From contig UQGA01000002.1 in assembly GCA_900540495.1 (NCBI GenBank), forward strand, positions 1-64,000: a stretch of DNA of 64,000 nucleotides. Reading direction: 5' to 3'. The stretch comes from an uncultured Eubacteriales bacterium. GTDB taxonomy: Bacteria; Bacillota; Clostridia; Christensenellales; CAG-138. This document shows, piece after piece, positions 23,405 through 31,799 of this stretch. The translations under genes were made by a program, and so were the position numbers. Numbering within the stretch: the stretch's first letter is position 1; every line of letters starts with the position of its first letter. The notes under the pieces were generated by a model that saw nothing but the letters and a program-made list of their open reading frames with translations, was not told where the DNA came from and searched no databases.

Positions 23405-24922
23405 ATGAGTAACGAATGCGTCATTCGATTCGAAAACCTTACCAAGCGGTTTGGCGATAACATTGCCAACAATCACATCGATCTGGAAATTCACAAAGGG
23501 CAGATTCATGCCATTCTCGGTGAGAACGGGTCCGGCAAGAGCACGATCATGAAGATCCTCTACGGCCTGTACCAGCCCACCGAGGGCAACATCTATGTGC
23601 GCGGCGAAAGGGTTCGGTTTACATCGTCCAAACAGGCCATTGAACATGGCATCTGCATGATCCACCAGCACTTCATGCTGGTGCGGCAGATGACGGTTTT
23701 CGAGAACATCATCAGCGGCGATGCCCGCAGCCGCGGCGTCATCAATAAAAAGGAACTCGTTGCAGAGATCATGAAGATCTCTGATATGTTCGGGTTGCAG
23801 ATCGATCCGGACAAATACATCTACCAGCTCTCCGTTGGGGAACAGCAGCGCGTGGAGATCGTCAAGGCGCTGTACCGCAATGCGGAAATCCTCATCCTGG
23901 ATGAGCCGACCTCCGTGTTGACCAAACAGGAGACGTTTGAACTGCTGCGGGTGCTCCGCATCCTTGTGGACAAGGGCAAGACGGTCATCTTTATCACGCA
24001 CAAACTCGAGGAAGTGCTGGAGTTTGCGGACGTATGCACCATTTTCCGCGCCGGCAAAAAGATCGGCACCGTACTCACGAAGGATACCGACAAGATTTCG
24101 CTCTCCCGCATGATGGTGGGACGCGACGTGGTGTTCCGTGTCGCGCGGGACGAGATCGCGCTCGGCGAAACCGTGTTGCGCACCCACGGCCTTTCCTTCA
24201 AGAACAAGTATGGCCGCACCGTGGTGGACAACGTCAACCTGGAGATCCGTGCGGGCGAGGTGCTGGGCATCGCCGGGGTGGACGGCAATGGGCAAACGGA
24301 GCTGTCGGAGCTGATCTCCGGCACGGAGCGCCCGTCGGCCGGCACCATCGAGCTGGTGGGGGAGGACGTGACCAAGCTCTCCGTGGCGCAGCGCATCTCG
24401 AAGAATCTGAGCTTTGTCCCGGCGGAGCGCAACGGCATCGGCGCCATTGGGCAGATGTCGATAGCGGAAAACGTGATACTGCGCGACTATCACAAGAAGC
24501 CGTACGCCAAAGGAATTGTGCTCAACCGGGAGGAAGCGCTCAAGGCGACCGAAAAATTCCGCAACCTTTATGAGATCAAGCTGGCCAGCCCGGATATGCC
24601 GGCGGAGCAGCTCTCGGGAGGCAATTTGCAGAAGGTCATTCTGGCGCGGGAGCTGAACCGGAACCCCAAAGCGCTCGTCTGCGTCAATCCGACGCGCGGT
24701 CTTGACGTCGGCGCGATTGAAAACGTCCACAGCAGCATTCTGGAGACCCGCAAGTATGGCACGGGCGTTCTGCTCATCTCCACGGAGCTGGAGGAGATCC
24801 TCTCGCTGAGCGACCGCATCGCCGTCATGTTCGAGGGGCGCATCATGGGCATTCTCGAAAACAGGGGAAATCTGGACATGGACAAGCTCGGCCTCATGAT
24901 GGTCGGCGCGGAAACGAACTGA
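23405..24922 (+). CDS. ABC importer ATP-binding protein, tandem-domain nucleoside type
   Basis: 505 aa with two ABC domains, as in the ATPases paired with BMP proteins. Domain 1: Walker A GENGSGKST near residue 40, signature LSVGEQQRVEI, Walker B ILDEPTSVL. Domain 2 has a degenerate Walker A, GVDGNGQTE, without the lysine, and signature LSGGNLQKVIL. This asymmetry is usual for the family. It drives uptake through the two permeases encoded next. Confidence 0.92.
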   Translation: MSNECVIRFENLTKRFGDNIANNHIDLEIHKGQIHAILGENGSGKSTIMKILYGLYQPTEGNIYVRGERVRFTSSKQAIEHGICMIHQHFMLVRQMTVFENIISGDARSRGVINKKELVAEIMKISDMFGLQIDPDKYIYQLSVGEQQRVEIVKALYRNAEILILDEPTSVLTKQETFELLRVLRILVDKGKTVIFITHKLEEVLEFADVCTIFRAGKKIGTVLTKDTDKISLSRMMVGRDVVFRVARDEIALGETVLRTHGLSFKNKYGRTVVDNVNLEIRAGEVLGIAGVDGNGQTELSELISGTERPSAGTIELVGEDVTKLSVAQRISKNLSFVPAERNGIGAIGQMSIAENVILRDYHKKPYAKGIVLNREEALKATEKFRNLYEIKLASPDMPAEQLSGGNLQKVILARELNRNPKALVCVNPTRGLDVGAIENVHSSILETRKYGTGVLLISTELEEILSLSDRIAVMFEGRIMGILENRGNLDMDKLGLMMVGAETN

Positions 24923-24932
24923 GGTGACGACC

Positions 24933-26030
24933 ATGCGAAAAGAAACAAAAAATGGGTATCGCAAGTCGGCGGACGGGCTGTTGGTCGTCCTGCTGACGAT
25001 CCTGCTCACGTTCATCGCCTGCAGCCTGCTGCTCCGCCTGTATAACGCGGATCTTGGGACGGCCTACGCGGCGCTGATTCGCGGCTCCTGGGGGACCAAA
25101 TATACCATCGGCGAAACGCTTTCCAAGGCAGCGCCGCTTGTGCTGGTTGCGCTTGGCTTTTCGGTAGGCGCGCGCAGCGGCATGTTCAACATCGGCGGCG
25201 AGGGGCAGATGTTTGCAGGCGCGCTTGGCGCATCGCTCGTGGCGCTGTATTTGCCGGCGGGTACGCCGCCTGTCATCGCCATTGTCCTCGTCGTTCTTTC
25301 CGGCGCGGTGTTCGGCATGCTCTGGGCCATGCCCGTGGCGTTTTTGAAAACGCGCTTCGGCGTGAGTGAAATCGTGATGACGGTCATGCTCAACGAGGTG
25401 GCCTCCGGTTTTGTATCATACCTGATCAGCGTTCCGATGAAGGACCCCATGACGCCGATCCACCAGTCCCCGATCATGCAGGAGAACTTCCAACTGCCGG
25501 AGTTGCTGCAGGGGACGAAGATCCATCTGGGCGTGGTGATCGCATTCGTGTTCGTGTTCGTGGTCTGGTTCTTTATGAGCCGCACCACCGTCGGCTATCA
25601 GCTCAAGGCAACCGGGCTTTCCAGCCGCGCGGCGCTGTACGCCGGCATCCCGGTTACGTCGGTTATGGTGCTCTCCATGATGGCCTCCGGTGGTTTTGCG
25701 GGCATCGCCGGCGCCTTTGAGGTGACGGGCGTGCATCTGCGCCTGATCGAGGGCGTGACGGGCGGGTGCGGGTTTACCGCAATTATCGTGGCGCAGCTGG
25801 GCAAAAACCGGCCGCTTGGCATCGCCGTTGCGGCGCTGGTCTTTGCAAGCCTGACCGTCGGCAGCGCAGCCATGCAGCGTGCCGTTGGGACGCCCGCCAT
25901 GTTGTCCGACATGATCGAGGGCCTCGCGGTGCTGTTCTTCATCATGAGCGAGTACATCGTCAAGCGCGTCCGCAAGGAGATCAACAACAAGGCCATTGCA
26001 AAGCAGCTTGCGGCGGCCGCGCAGGCGTAA
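24933..26030 (+). CDS. ABC importer permease 1, nucleoside type
   Basis: 365 aa. The ATG at 24933 is preferred over the GTG at 24924 because GAGGTG (24921-24926) is then correctly spaced. About eight to nine transmembrane segments; motif GARSGMFNIGGEGQMFAGA is typical of the BPD_transp_2 permeases of nucleoside and branched-chain/ribose importers (YufP-like). Forms a heterodimer with the next gene product. Long hydrophilic loop at about 165-190. Confidence 0.9.
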   Translation: MRKETKNGYRKSADGLLVVLLTILLTFIACSLLLRLYNADLGTAYAALIRGSWGTKYTIGETLSKAAPLVLVALGFSVGARSGMFNIGGEGQMFAGALGASLVALYLPAGTPPVIAIVLVVLSGAVFGMLWAMPVAFLKTRFGVSEIVMTVMLNEVASGFVSYLISVPMKDPMTPIHQSPIMQENFQLPELLQGTKIHLGVVIAFVFVFVVWFFMSRTTVGYQLKATGLSSRAALYAGIPVTSVMVLSMMASGGFAGIAGAFEVTGVHLRLIEGVTGGCGFTAIIVAQLGKNRPLGIAVAALVFASLTVGSAAMQRAVGTPAMLSDMIEGLAVLFFIMSEYIVKRVRKEINNKAIAKQLAAAAQA

Positions 26031-26047
26031 GGAAGGAGGCTTGCACA

Positions 26048-26995
26048 ATGGGTTCTGTTTTGACCGTGGATTTCGTCACCGGACTCTTGACCAGCAGCTT
26101 TTCGCTGGCGGTTCCCCTGCTGATCGCTACGCTCGGTGAGATCTTTGTGGAGCGCTCCGGCCTGCTCAACATGGGCATGGAGGGCATGATCCTGATGGGG
26201 TGTTTCGTGTCGTACATCGGCGCCATTTACGGCGGCGGCGTTACGGCGGGACTGCTCGCCTCCATGGTTGTGGGCGTGCTGATCGGTCTGCTGATGGGCC
26301 TGCTCACGCTCAAAATGCTGGCGAATCAGTCCATCTGCGGCATCGTGTTCAATTTCTTTGCCACAGGCTTCACGGGATTTTTCAACCGCTACATCCTCGG
26401 CGTTTCGCTGATCCCAACCACCGTGGATACGCTGCAGGCGATCGAGATCCCCCTGTTGTCCGACATCCCCGTCATCGGGTTCCTGTTCAGCCAGAACATC
26501 ATGGGCTATATTGCGATCATCCTTGTGCCGGTCGCAACGTTCATTCTGTTCCGGACAAATCTGGGGCTGAAGATCCGTGCGGTGGGCGGCAACGCGCAGG
26601 CGGCCGACACGATGGGCATCGACGTGCTGAAGATCCGCTACTGGATGTGGATCGTTGGAGCGGTGTTCTGCTGCCTGGCGGGCGCCTATCTGACGCTGAC
26701 GATCGGCCTGTTCTCCGACGGCATGAGCAACAACCGTGGCTTTATCGCCATCGCATTGGTCGTATTCGCTCGCTGGATGCCGTGGAACGCGCTGCTCGGC
26801 GCTTTCGTGTTCGGCTTTGCGGATGCGCTGCAGCTCCGGTTGCAGGCGCTCAGCCTCGGCATTCCGTATCAGTTCCTGGTCATGCTGCCGTATGTGCTGA
26901 CCATCATTGTGCTGATCATCGGCGCAAGCTCCCGCTATGTCAACCCGTCCGTCGTGGGCGTGCCGTATGTGCGCGAGGGCAAGGAGCTGAACTGA
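26048..26995 (+). CDS. ABC importer permease 2, nucleoside type
   Basis: 315 aa. The ATG at 26048 follows AAGGAAGGAGG; the frame extends upstream into the previous gene but that part is non-coding. Motif VERSGLLNMGMEGMILMG is the YufQ-like counterpart of the permease 1 motif. About eight to nine transmembrane segments. Completes the four-gene importer. Confidence 0.9.
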   Translation: MGSVLTVDFVTGLLTSSFSLAVPLLIATLGEIFVERSGLLNMGMEGMILMGCFVSYIGAIYGGGVTAGLLASMVVGVLIGLLMGLLTLKMLANQSICGIVFNFFATGFTGFFNRYILGVSLIPTTVDTLQAIEIPLLSDIPVIGFLFSQNIMGYIAIILVPVATFILFRTNLGLKIRAVGGNAQAADTMGIDVLKIRYWMWIVGAVFCCLAGAYLTLTIGLFSDGMSNNRGFIAIALVVFARWMPWNALLGAFVFGFADALQLRLQALSLGIPYQFLVMLPYVLTIIVLIIGASSRYVNPSVVGVPYVREGKELN

Positions 26996-27050
26996 CCGGC
27001 TGTTGGCCGGCTATCACTATGAAAACAATCTGAAAAGAGAGGTGCTATCA

Positions 27051-27812
27051 ATGAATCTGTTTGATTTGACCGGTAAAAATGCCTTTGTGATCGGTTCCGG
27101 CGGCATCGGCGCTGCGATTGCGGAGGGCCTTGCCTGGCAGGGCGCCAACGTCGTGGTTGCCGATATCTCGGAAAAGAATGCGCGCAGCGCCGCGGAGCGG
27201 GTGACGGCCGCGGGCGCCAGGGCGGATTATATCGTGGCGGATATCACGAAAAAGGCGGATATCGAAGCGATGTTCGCCGAGATGGACCGCAAGATCGACC
27301 GGCTGGATATCCTTGTGAATTCTGCTGGGATCGGCTCCTTCTCGTCGGCGCTGGACATGACGGAGGAGGTTTGGAACACCGTCGTCAACCATTTCCTCAA
27401 CAGCGCGTTCTGGTGCTGCCAGCAGGGCGCCAAACGCATGGTGCCCAACGGCCATGGCAAGATCATCAACATCTGCTCCATGAGCGGCATGGTGGTCACG
27501 GGCGACGTTGGGTCGAGCTATGCGGCGGCCAAGGCCGGCCTCATTCAGGTCACCAAATCGCTCGGCTGCGAGTGGATCCGGTACGGGATCAACGTCAACG
27601 GCATCAGCCCGGGCATGGTTCGCACGGCGTTGACCGATCCGATGTTTGACGGCAACCCGGAGGCGGTGGCGGAGTATGACGCCTTGATCCCGCTCGGCCG
27701 TATGGCGCAGCCGATCGATATGGTGGGCGCAGCGCTGTTCCTCGCCGCACCGGCGAGCGACTACATCGTCGGCCAGAACATCGTGGCCGACGGCGGATAC
27801 ACCCTCCGCTGA
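27051..27812 (+). CDS. Short-chain dehydrogenase/reductase
   Basis: 253 aa. The ATG at 27051 follows GAGAGGTG. Classical SDR: cofactor loop FVIGSGGIGAAIAEG near residue 15, NSAG near 88, catalytic Ser near 140 and Tyr-Lys in SSYAAAKAG near 155-160, and the C-terminal VADGGYTLR. The cofactor loop reads GSGGIGAA (usual TGxxxGIG form modified). Acts on a hydroxyl or keto group of an unknown substrate. With the next gene (sugar-isomerase fold) and the later KDG kinase and aldolase it may process a sugar or sugar-acid part (inference). Confidence 0.85.
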   Translation: MNLFDLTGKNAFVIGSGGIGAAIAEGLAWQGANVVVADISEKNARSAAERVTAAGARADYIVADITKKADIEAMFAEMDRKIDRLDILVNSAGIGSFSSALDMTEEVWNTVVNHFLNSAFWCCQQGAKRMVPNGHGKIINICSMSGMVVTGDVGSSYAAAKAGLIQVTKSLGCEWIRYGINVNGISPGMVRTALTDPMFDGNPEAVAEYDALIPLGRMAQPIDMVGAALFLAAPASDYIVGQNIVADGGYTLR

Positions 27813-27836
27813 GACGGCGGGGAAAAGGAGGTCCAG

Positions 27837-28667
27837 ATGATGGAAGTTGGAACCCTGAATACGATGTTCAAGGCGTATGCGCCGGCAGAGATGGCGGAAC
27901 GCATCGCCGCCTATGGCATCCGCAAGGTGCAGTTGGACATGGCGTTCAACGGCCGCGGCTATGCCGTGGAGGATTTGACCCCGGAGTTCTGCGGGGAGGT
28001 GCGGCAGGCGTTTGCGGATGCCGGCATCGAAATCGTCGCCGTCAGCGGGCATCAGAAGATTGCGTTCCCGGACCGGGAGGCGCGCGAGGCCGCCAGGGAC
28101 AGCTTTTTGCAGAAGCTCGTCCTGCCGGCGCGCTTCGGTTGCCGGGTCATCGTTTCCGAGACCGGCAGCGCCAATCCGGAGAACGCCTGGATCGATCATC
28201 CGAACAACTACCTGCCAGAGGTATGGGACGCGGTCGTGGAGACGATGCGGCAGATTTGCGCCCGTGCGGCGGAGGAGGGCGTGACGTTTGCGCTGGAGCC
28301 GCATTTCGGCCAGGTGACCAAAAGCCCGGCCACGCTGCGCCGGATGCTCGACGATGTCGGCGCAAAGAACCTGCGCATCGCACTCGATATGGCCAACATG
28401 GTTACGGCGGACAATGCCGGCAACACGCGCGCGTTGATCGACGAGTTCTTTGATAAGCTGTCGGGCGATCTTGAGCTGGTACACGCCAAGGATACGAAGA
28501 TCGTGGACGGGCGGTCGGTGTTCCTCGGCGCGGGCAAGGGCGCGCTGGATTACCCGTACCTGATGGATCGGCTGCGCGCATGCGGCTATGACGGCCCGGT
28601 GCTGCTCGAGTATGTCAACGAGGCCGGTCTCCAAGGCGCTTATGACTTCGTCAAGTCGCTCCTCTGA
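27837..28667 (+). CDS. Sugar phosphate isomerase/epimerase-family TIM barrel
   Basis: 276 aa. ATG pair at 27837/27840 behind AAAGGAGG. Xylose-isomerase-like TIM barrel of the AP endonuclease 2 family: metal-ligand positions are suggested by LEPHFGQVT (Glu near 161), ALDMANMV (Asp near 182), LVHAKDTK (His near 215) and LLEYVNE (Glu near 262). Members epimerise or isomerise sugars and ketoses, or dehydrate inositols. No TIM-barrel glycosidase features. The 3' end overlaps the start of the small lipoprotein gene by 26 bases. Confidence 0.8.
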   Translation: MMEVGTLNTMFKAYAPAEMAERIAAYGIRKVQLDMAFNGRGYAVEDLTPEFCGEVRQAFADAGIEIVAVSGHQKIAFPDREAREAARDSFLQKLVLPARFGCRVIVSETGSANPENAWIDHPNNYLPEVWDAVVETMRQICARAAEEGVTFALEPHFGQVTKSPATLRRMLDDVGAKNLRIALDMANMVTADNAGNTRALIDEFFDKLSGDLELVHAKDTKIVDGRSVFLGAGKGALDYPYLMDRLRACGYDGPVLLEYVNEAGLQGAYDFVKSLL

Positions 28668-29289
28668 GCGCGGGCGGCGCGCGGCCCGGTGCGGCGCGGC
28701 GGCGCTGGCAGCCCTCCTGCTGCTGTGCGGGGGCTGCCGGCAGAAGGCCGCCCCGCAGGCCGATCAGGCGATCGTGTATTACCGGAACCAGGATATCGTG
28801 ATGCCCATGACCATCGACGATGTGGTTTCGGTGCGCGAGTATTATGTCCACGGGGAGCTCTACCAGCTCATCGTGTACGAGGATGGCGCGCTCACGCCGG
28901 TTGTCTTTACGCCGTTCGAGATTGTCAGCTATACGGCGGGCGGGGACGTGGCCATAGAGGTATACGAGGATCAGGTGTTCCACACCTATGATCCGTTCCT
29001 CCAGCAGACGAAGAACGAGCTTCGCAAGGCGTTCATCTATGAAGCGTACGAGAAATATTTCGGGCGCGAGCCGAGCGAAGAGGAGTTCAATTTGGAGCTG
29101 GAGAAGCTGATCGAAAAGACGCAGTTGGAGGATCTCGAAGCGCGCATCAGCACTGCGCCGGAGGCGGTGATCTATCGGATCAACCAGCAGCGGGATCGGG
29201 AACTCACCGATGCCGAGGTCGCGCGCATCAAACGGATGCTCGAGGACGGGAAATCGGCGGACGAGATTGTAGAGGCGTTTGTCAAATGA
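28642..29289 (+). CDS. Small lipoprotein of unknown function inside the operon
   Basis: 215 aa. The ATG at 28642 overlaps the end of the preceding gene and is the first in-frame start giving a sensible signal: a very basic start (SSSRSSERGRRAAR), hydrophobic AALAALLLL, and lipobox LCGGC with cysteine near residue 32. The mature part has a beta-rich stretch (about 45-115) and a charged helical C-terminus (115-215) with EEEFNLELEKLIEKT. No family recognised. It sits exactly between the TIM-barrel gene and the Fe-S subunit gene of the molybdenum hydroxylase and overlaps the latter by four bases, so it is cotranslated with catabolic enzymes although it is exported. Confidence 0.55.
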   Translation: MTSSSRSSERGRRAARCGAAALAALLLLCGGCRQKAAPQADQAIVYYRNQDIVMPMTIDDVVSVREYYVHGELYQLIVYEDGALTPVVFTPFEIVSYTAGGDVAIEVYEDQVFHTYDPFLQQTKNELRKAFIYEAYEKYFGREPSEEEFNLELEKLIEKTQLEDLEARISTAPEAVIYRINQQRDRELTDAEVARIKRMLEDGKSADEIVEAFVK

Positions 29290-29774
29290 ACAACATCACG
29301 TTTACGCTCAACGGCGAGCGGGTTACGGTGGAGGAGCGTCAGGGCGAAGTGCTGGCGGATATGCTGCGCGAGCGGCTCGGCCTGACCGGTACGAAGGTTG
29401 CCTGCCGGGAGGGCGAGTGCGGCGCATGCACGGTCCTGCTTGACGGCGAACCGGTCAATTCCTGCCTGGTGCTCTCCTCTCAGGTCGATGGACACGAGGT
29501 GCTCACGATCGAAGGCCTGTCGCGGGAGGGAGAACCGCTGGACCCGGTGCAGCAGGCGTTTCTGGACGTGGGCGCCGTTCAGTGCGGCTTTTGTACGCCC
29601 GGCATGGTACTGGCCGCCAAAGCGTTGCTCAACCGGTGCAAGCACCCCACTCGGGAGCAGGCGGCTGCCGCGCTTTCCGGCAACATCTGCCGCTGCACCG
29701 GGTACGTCAAGATTGTCGATGCGGTCATGGCCGCAGCAGAAGCAATGGAATCGGAAGAAAAAAAGGAGGATTAA
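29286..29774 (+). CDS. Molybdenum hydroxylase small subunit, two 2Fe-2S clusters
   Basis: 162 aa, typical length. N-terminal plant-type ferredoxin site CREGECGACTVLLDG near residue 42 with a further cysteine in NSCLVLS, then the C-terminal helical 2Fe-2S site QCGFCTPGM near 99 and SGNICRCTGY near 133. It relays electrons from the molybdenum subunit to the FAD subunit. Partner genes are the large subunit (17516-19771) and FAD subunit (30901-31764). Confidence 0.95.
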   Translation: MNNITFTLNGERVTVEERQGEVLADMLRERLGLTGTKVACREGECGACTVLLDGEPVNSCLVLSSQVDGHEVLTIEGLSREGEPLDPVQQAFLDVGAVQCGFCTPGMVLAAKALLNRCKHPTREQAAAALSGNICRCTGYVKIVDAVMAAAEAMESEEKKED

Positions 29775-29777
29775 GAC

Positions 29778-30092
29778 ATGGCAAAGGAAGTACCCGTATT
29801 TCTCAAACCCCTTGCGGAATCGGATGAGAAGCTGTATGCAATCGTGGATGAAACGCTGGCGCTTGTACACTGCGAGGGGGCGCTCGAACCCAAGTATAAG
29901 CACCTGATGTCCATGGTGGCGGACGCCATGTGCCACCACACCAGCGGCGCCGTTGCCTGCGCGCGCGAAGCGATCGAGGCGGGCGCGACAAAGGAGCAGG
30001 CCATCGAGGCGCTGCGCATCGTGTTCTCAGCGGCCGGCCTGCCGATGGTCATCGAGAATCTGGCCGTGTACCGGGCAATTCAGGACATGTAA
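29778..30092 (+). CDS. Carboxymuconolactone decarboxylase / AhpD-like protein
   Basis: 104 aa, AAGGAGG before the ATG. Matches the CMD helical fold: LEPKYKHLMSMVADAMCHHTSGAVACAREAIEAGATKEQ, where LxPKxKxL and EAGATxEE are the family signatures. The usual CxxC redox pair is reduced to a single cysteine (MCHHTS), so AhpD-type disulfide activity is unlikely. A decarboxylase, isomerase or ring-opening role on a pathway intermediate is possible. Small family members often act on lactones in aromatic or sugar-acid degradation. Confidence 0.75.
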   Translation: MAKEVPVFLKPLAESDEKLYAIVDETLALVHCEGALEPKYKHLMSMVADAMCHHTSGAVACAREAIEAGATKEQAIEALRIVFSAAGLPMVIENLAVYRAIQDM

Positions 30093-30119
30093 TTTTAATG
30101 GAAAGCAGGAGAATCCGCC

Positions 30120-30770
30120 ATGAAGTACGAAATTGATTATTTGAAGAAAAAACTTTACAGCGGCGTGGTCAGCGACGTGCTGGACCAAATGGGCTACCGG
30201 AACCAGACGTTGGGCGGCGGCATCCATGGCCTGGAGGACGAAACGGTCGTCTGCGGCCCGGCTTTCACCAGCATCGGCAATACGGTCTACACCATGCCGG
30301 ACGATCCGTTGACCGCCCAGTGCAAGGTTGTGGATCAGCTTCAGCCCGGTGAGGTTTACGTGCTGGCCACGCGCGGCGAGTACAACTGCGCCGTGTTCGG
30401 CGAGCTGTTTGCAACGGCGGTGCAGCAGCGCAAGGGTGTCGGCGTACTGCTCGACGGCATGGCCCGCGACCTACGCGCGCTCAAACAGATGAAATTCCCG
30501 CTGTTCTATCGCGGGGCGCTCCCGACCACCTCGAAGGGCCGCTGCGAGATCAACGAGTGCAAGCTGCCCGTGCAGATCGACGGCGTGCTGATCAATCCGG
30601 GCGATATCGTGTTCGGCGATATCGACGGCGTTTGCATCGTTCCGCAGGAGATTGCGGACGAGGTGTTCGAGCGCGCGATTGCGCTCATCGAGAACGAAAA
30701 CACCGTTCGTGCCGGCCTGCACAACGGCGCCTCTCTGGAGGAGGTCTACAAGAAGGTCGGCGCGATCTGA
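30120..30770 (+). CDS. RraA / HMG-aldolase family protein
   Basis: 216 aa. RraA-like fold with GPAFTS near residue 43, GVLLDGMARDLRALKQMKFPLFYRG near 110-135, and PGDIVFGDIDGVCIVP near 160. In this family the DGxxRD motif and downstream Asp bind Mg2+; members include 4-hydroxy-4-methyl-2-oxoglutarate and oxaloacetate decarboxylating aldolases as well as the RNase E inhibitor RraA. Given its catabolic context an aldolase or decarboxylase role on a 2-oxo acid is the better guess. GGAG precedes the ATG. Confidence 0.8.
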   Translation: MKYEIDYLKKKLYSGVVSDVLDQMGYRNQTLGGGIHGLEDETVVCGPAFTSIGNTVYTMPDDPLTAQCKVVDQLQPGEVYVLATRGEYNCAVFGELFATAVQQRKGVGVLLDGMARDLRALKQMKFPLFYRGALPTTSKGRCEINECKLPVQIDGVLINPGDIVFGDIDGVCIVPQEIADEVFERAIALIENENTVRAGLHNGASLEEVYKKVGAI

Positions 30771-30900
30771 GCAAAGGGTACGCCTGGCGCGGCGGAGGTT
30801 CGCCGGAATCCCCCACCCCGGCGGATGTCACCGCGCCACGGCAGCCCGCCGCAGCCAGCATGATTTTGCGGCGCGGCAAGGAAGAGGAGGGAAGACGTCC

Positions 30901-31764
30901 ATGCAGATGGCAAGCTATGTGCGCGTATCCACGGCGGAGGCGGCGCTCGCGGCGGCAAGATCGGCGCGAGGGCCTGTGTTATATTTTGCAGGCGGGACGG
31001 ATATTCTGGTCAAGCAGCGTGAGAATGACTGCTATGCCGGGCATGATGTGATCGATATATACGGCGTGGAAGAGCTGCGCGGCGTGTCCGACGCGGGCGA
31101 CCGCCTGCGGATTGGCGCATTGACGACGCACGCCGCGATCGCGCAGGACCCGCTGATCCAGCAACATGCCCGCATTCTGGCGCTTGCGTGCGATACGGTC
31201 GGTTCGCTGCAGATTCGCAACCACGCTACGATCGGCGGCAATATCGGGAACGCATCGCCCGCGGCGGACACCCTGTCGGCGCTGGCGGTGCTGGATGCGC
31301 GGGTGGAAATCCGGCGCGGCGCCGAAACGCTGCTGTTGCCGCTATACGACGTGATCCTGAAACCGTATGCGACAAGCCTTGCAAACGGCGATCTCATCAC
31401 CGCCGTGCTCGTCAACAAACTGCCGGAAGGCTGCGTCAGTGATTTTTACAAGCTGGGACGCAGGCGTGCGCTCGCCATATCCCGCATGACCATTGCAACG
31501 CTGTTGCGGCGGGACGCCGATGGCGTTGTGGACTATTTCGATATGACGCTCGGGGCTACGTTCCCGCGCCCGCAACGGTTTGCGGACATCCCGCCGCTGC
31601 TGCTGGGCAAGCGGCCGACCGAAGCGGATATTCTGCTGACCGCAAAGACCATGGCGGACAAGATTCCTGCGGTCGCAGGGATCCGCCATTCCACCAAATA
31701 CAAGCAGCCGGTTGCGGAGAAGCTGGCGGCGCGCGTGCTGCGCAGGCTGCTGGCCGACGGCTGA
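30901..31764 (+). CDS. Molybdenum hydroxylase FAD-binding subunit
   Basis: 287 aa. The ATG at 30901 follows a GAGGAGG stretch (about 30884-30890); a second ATG is at 30907. FAD-binding domain of the xanthine dehydrogenase medium subunit: LYFAGGTDILV near residue 28 and TIGGNIGNASPAADT near 112. C-terminal CO dehydrogenase flavoprotein domain from about 180. It transfers electrons from the 2Fe-2S clusters to NAD+ or another acceptor such as ferredoxin; Rnf is encoded upstream but any link is speculative. Third piece of the split enzyme. Confidence 0.93.
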   Translation: MQMASYVRVSTAEAALAAARSARGPVLYFAGGTDILVKQRENDCYAGHDVIDIYGVEELRGVSDAGDRLRIGALTTHAAIAQDPLIQQHARILALACDTVGSLQIRNHATIGGNIGNASPAADTLSALAVLDARVEIRRGAETLLLPLYDVILKPYATSLANGDLITAVLVNKLPEGCVSDFYKLGRRRALAISRMTIATLLRRDADGVVDYFDMTLGATFPRPQRFADIPPLLLGKRPTEADILLTAKTMADKIPAVAGIRHSTKYKQPVAEKLAARVLRRLLADG

Positions 31765-31799
31765 ACCCTTCAACAGACGGAAAGGGGAGGAAATGCGAT

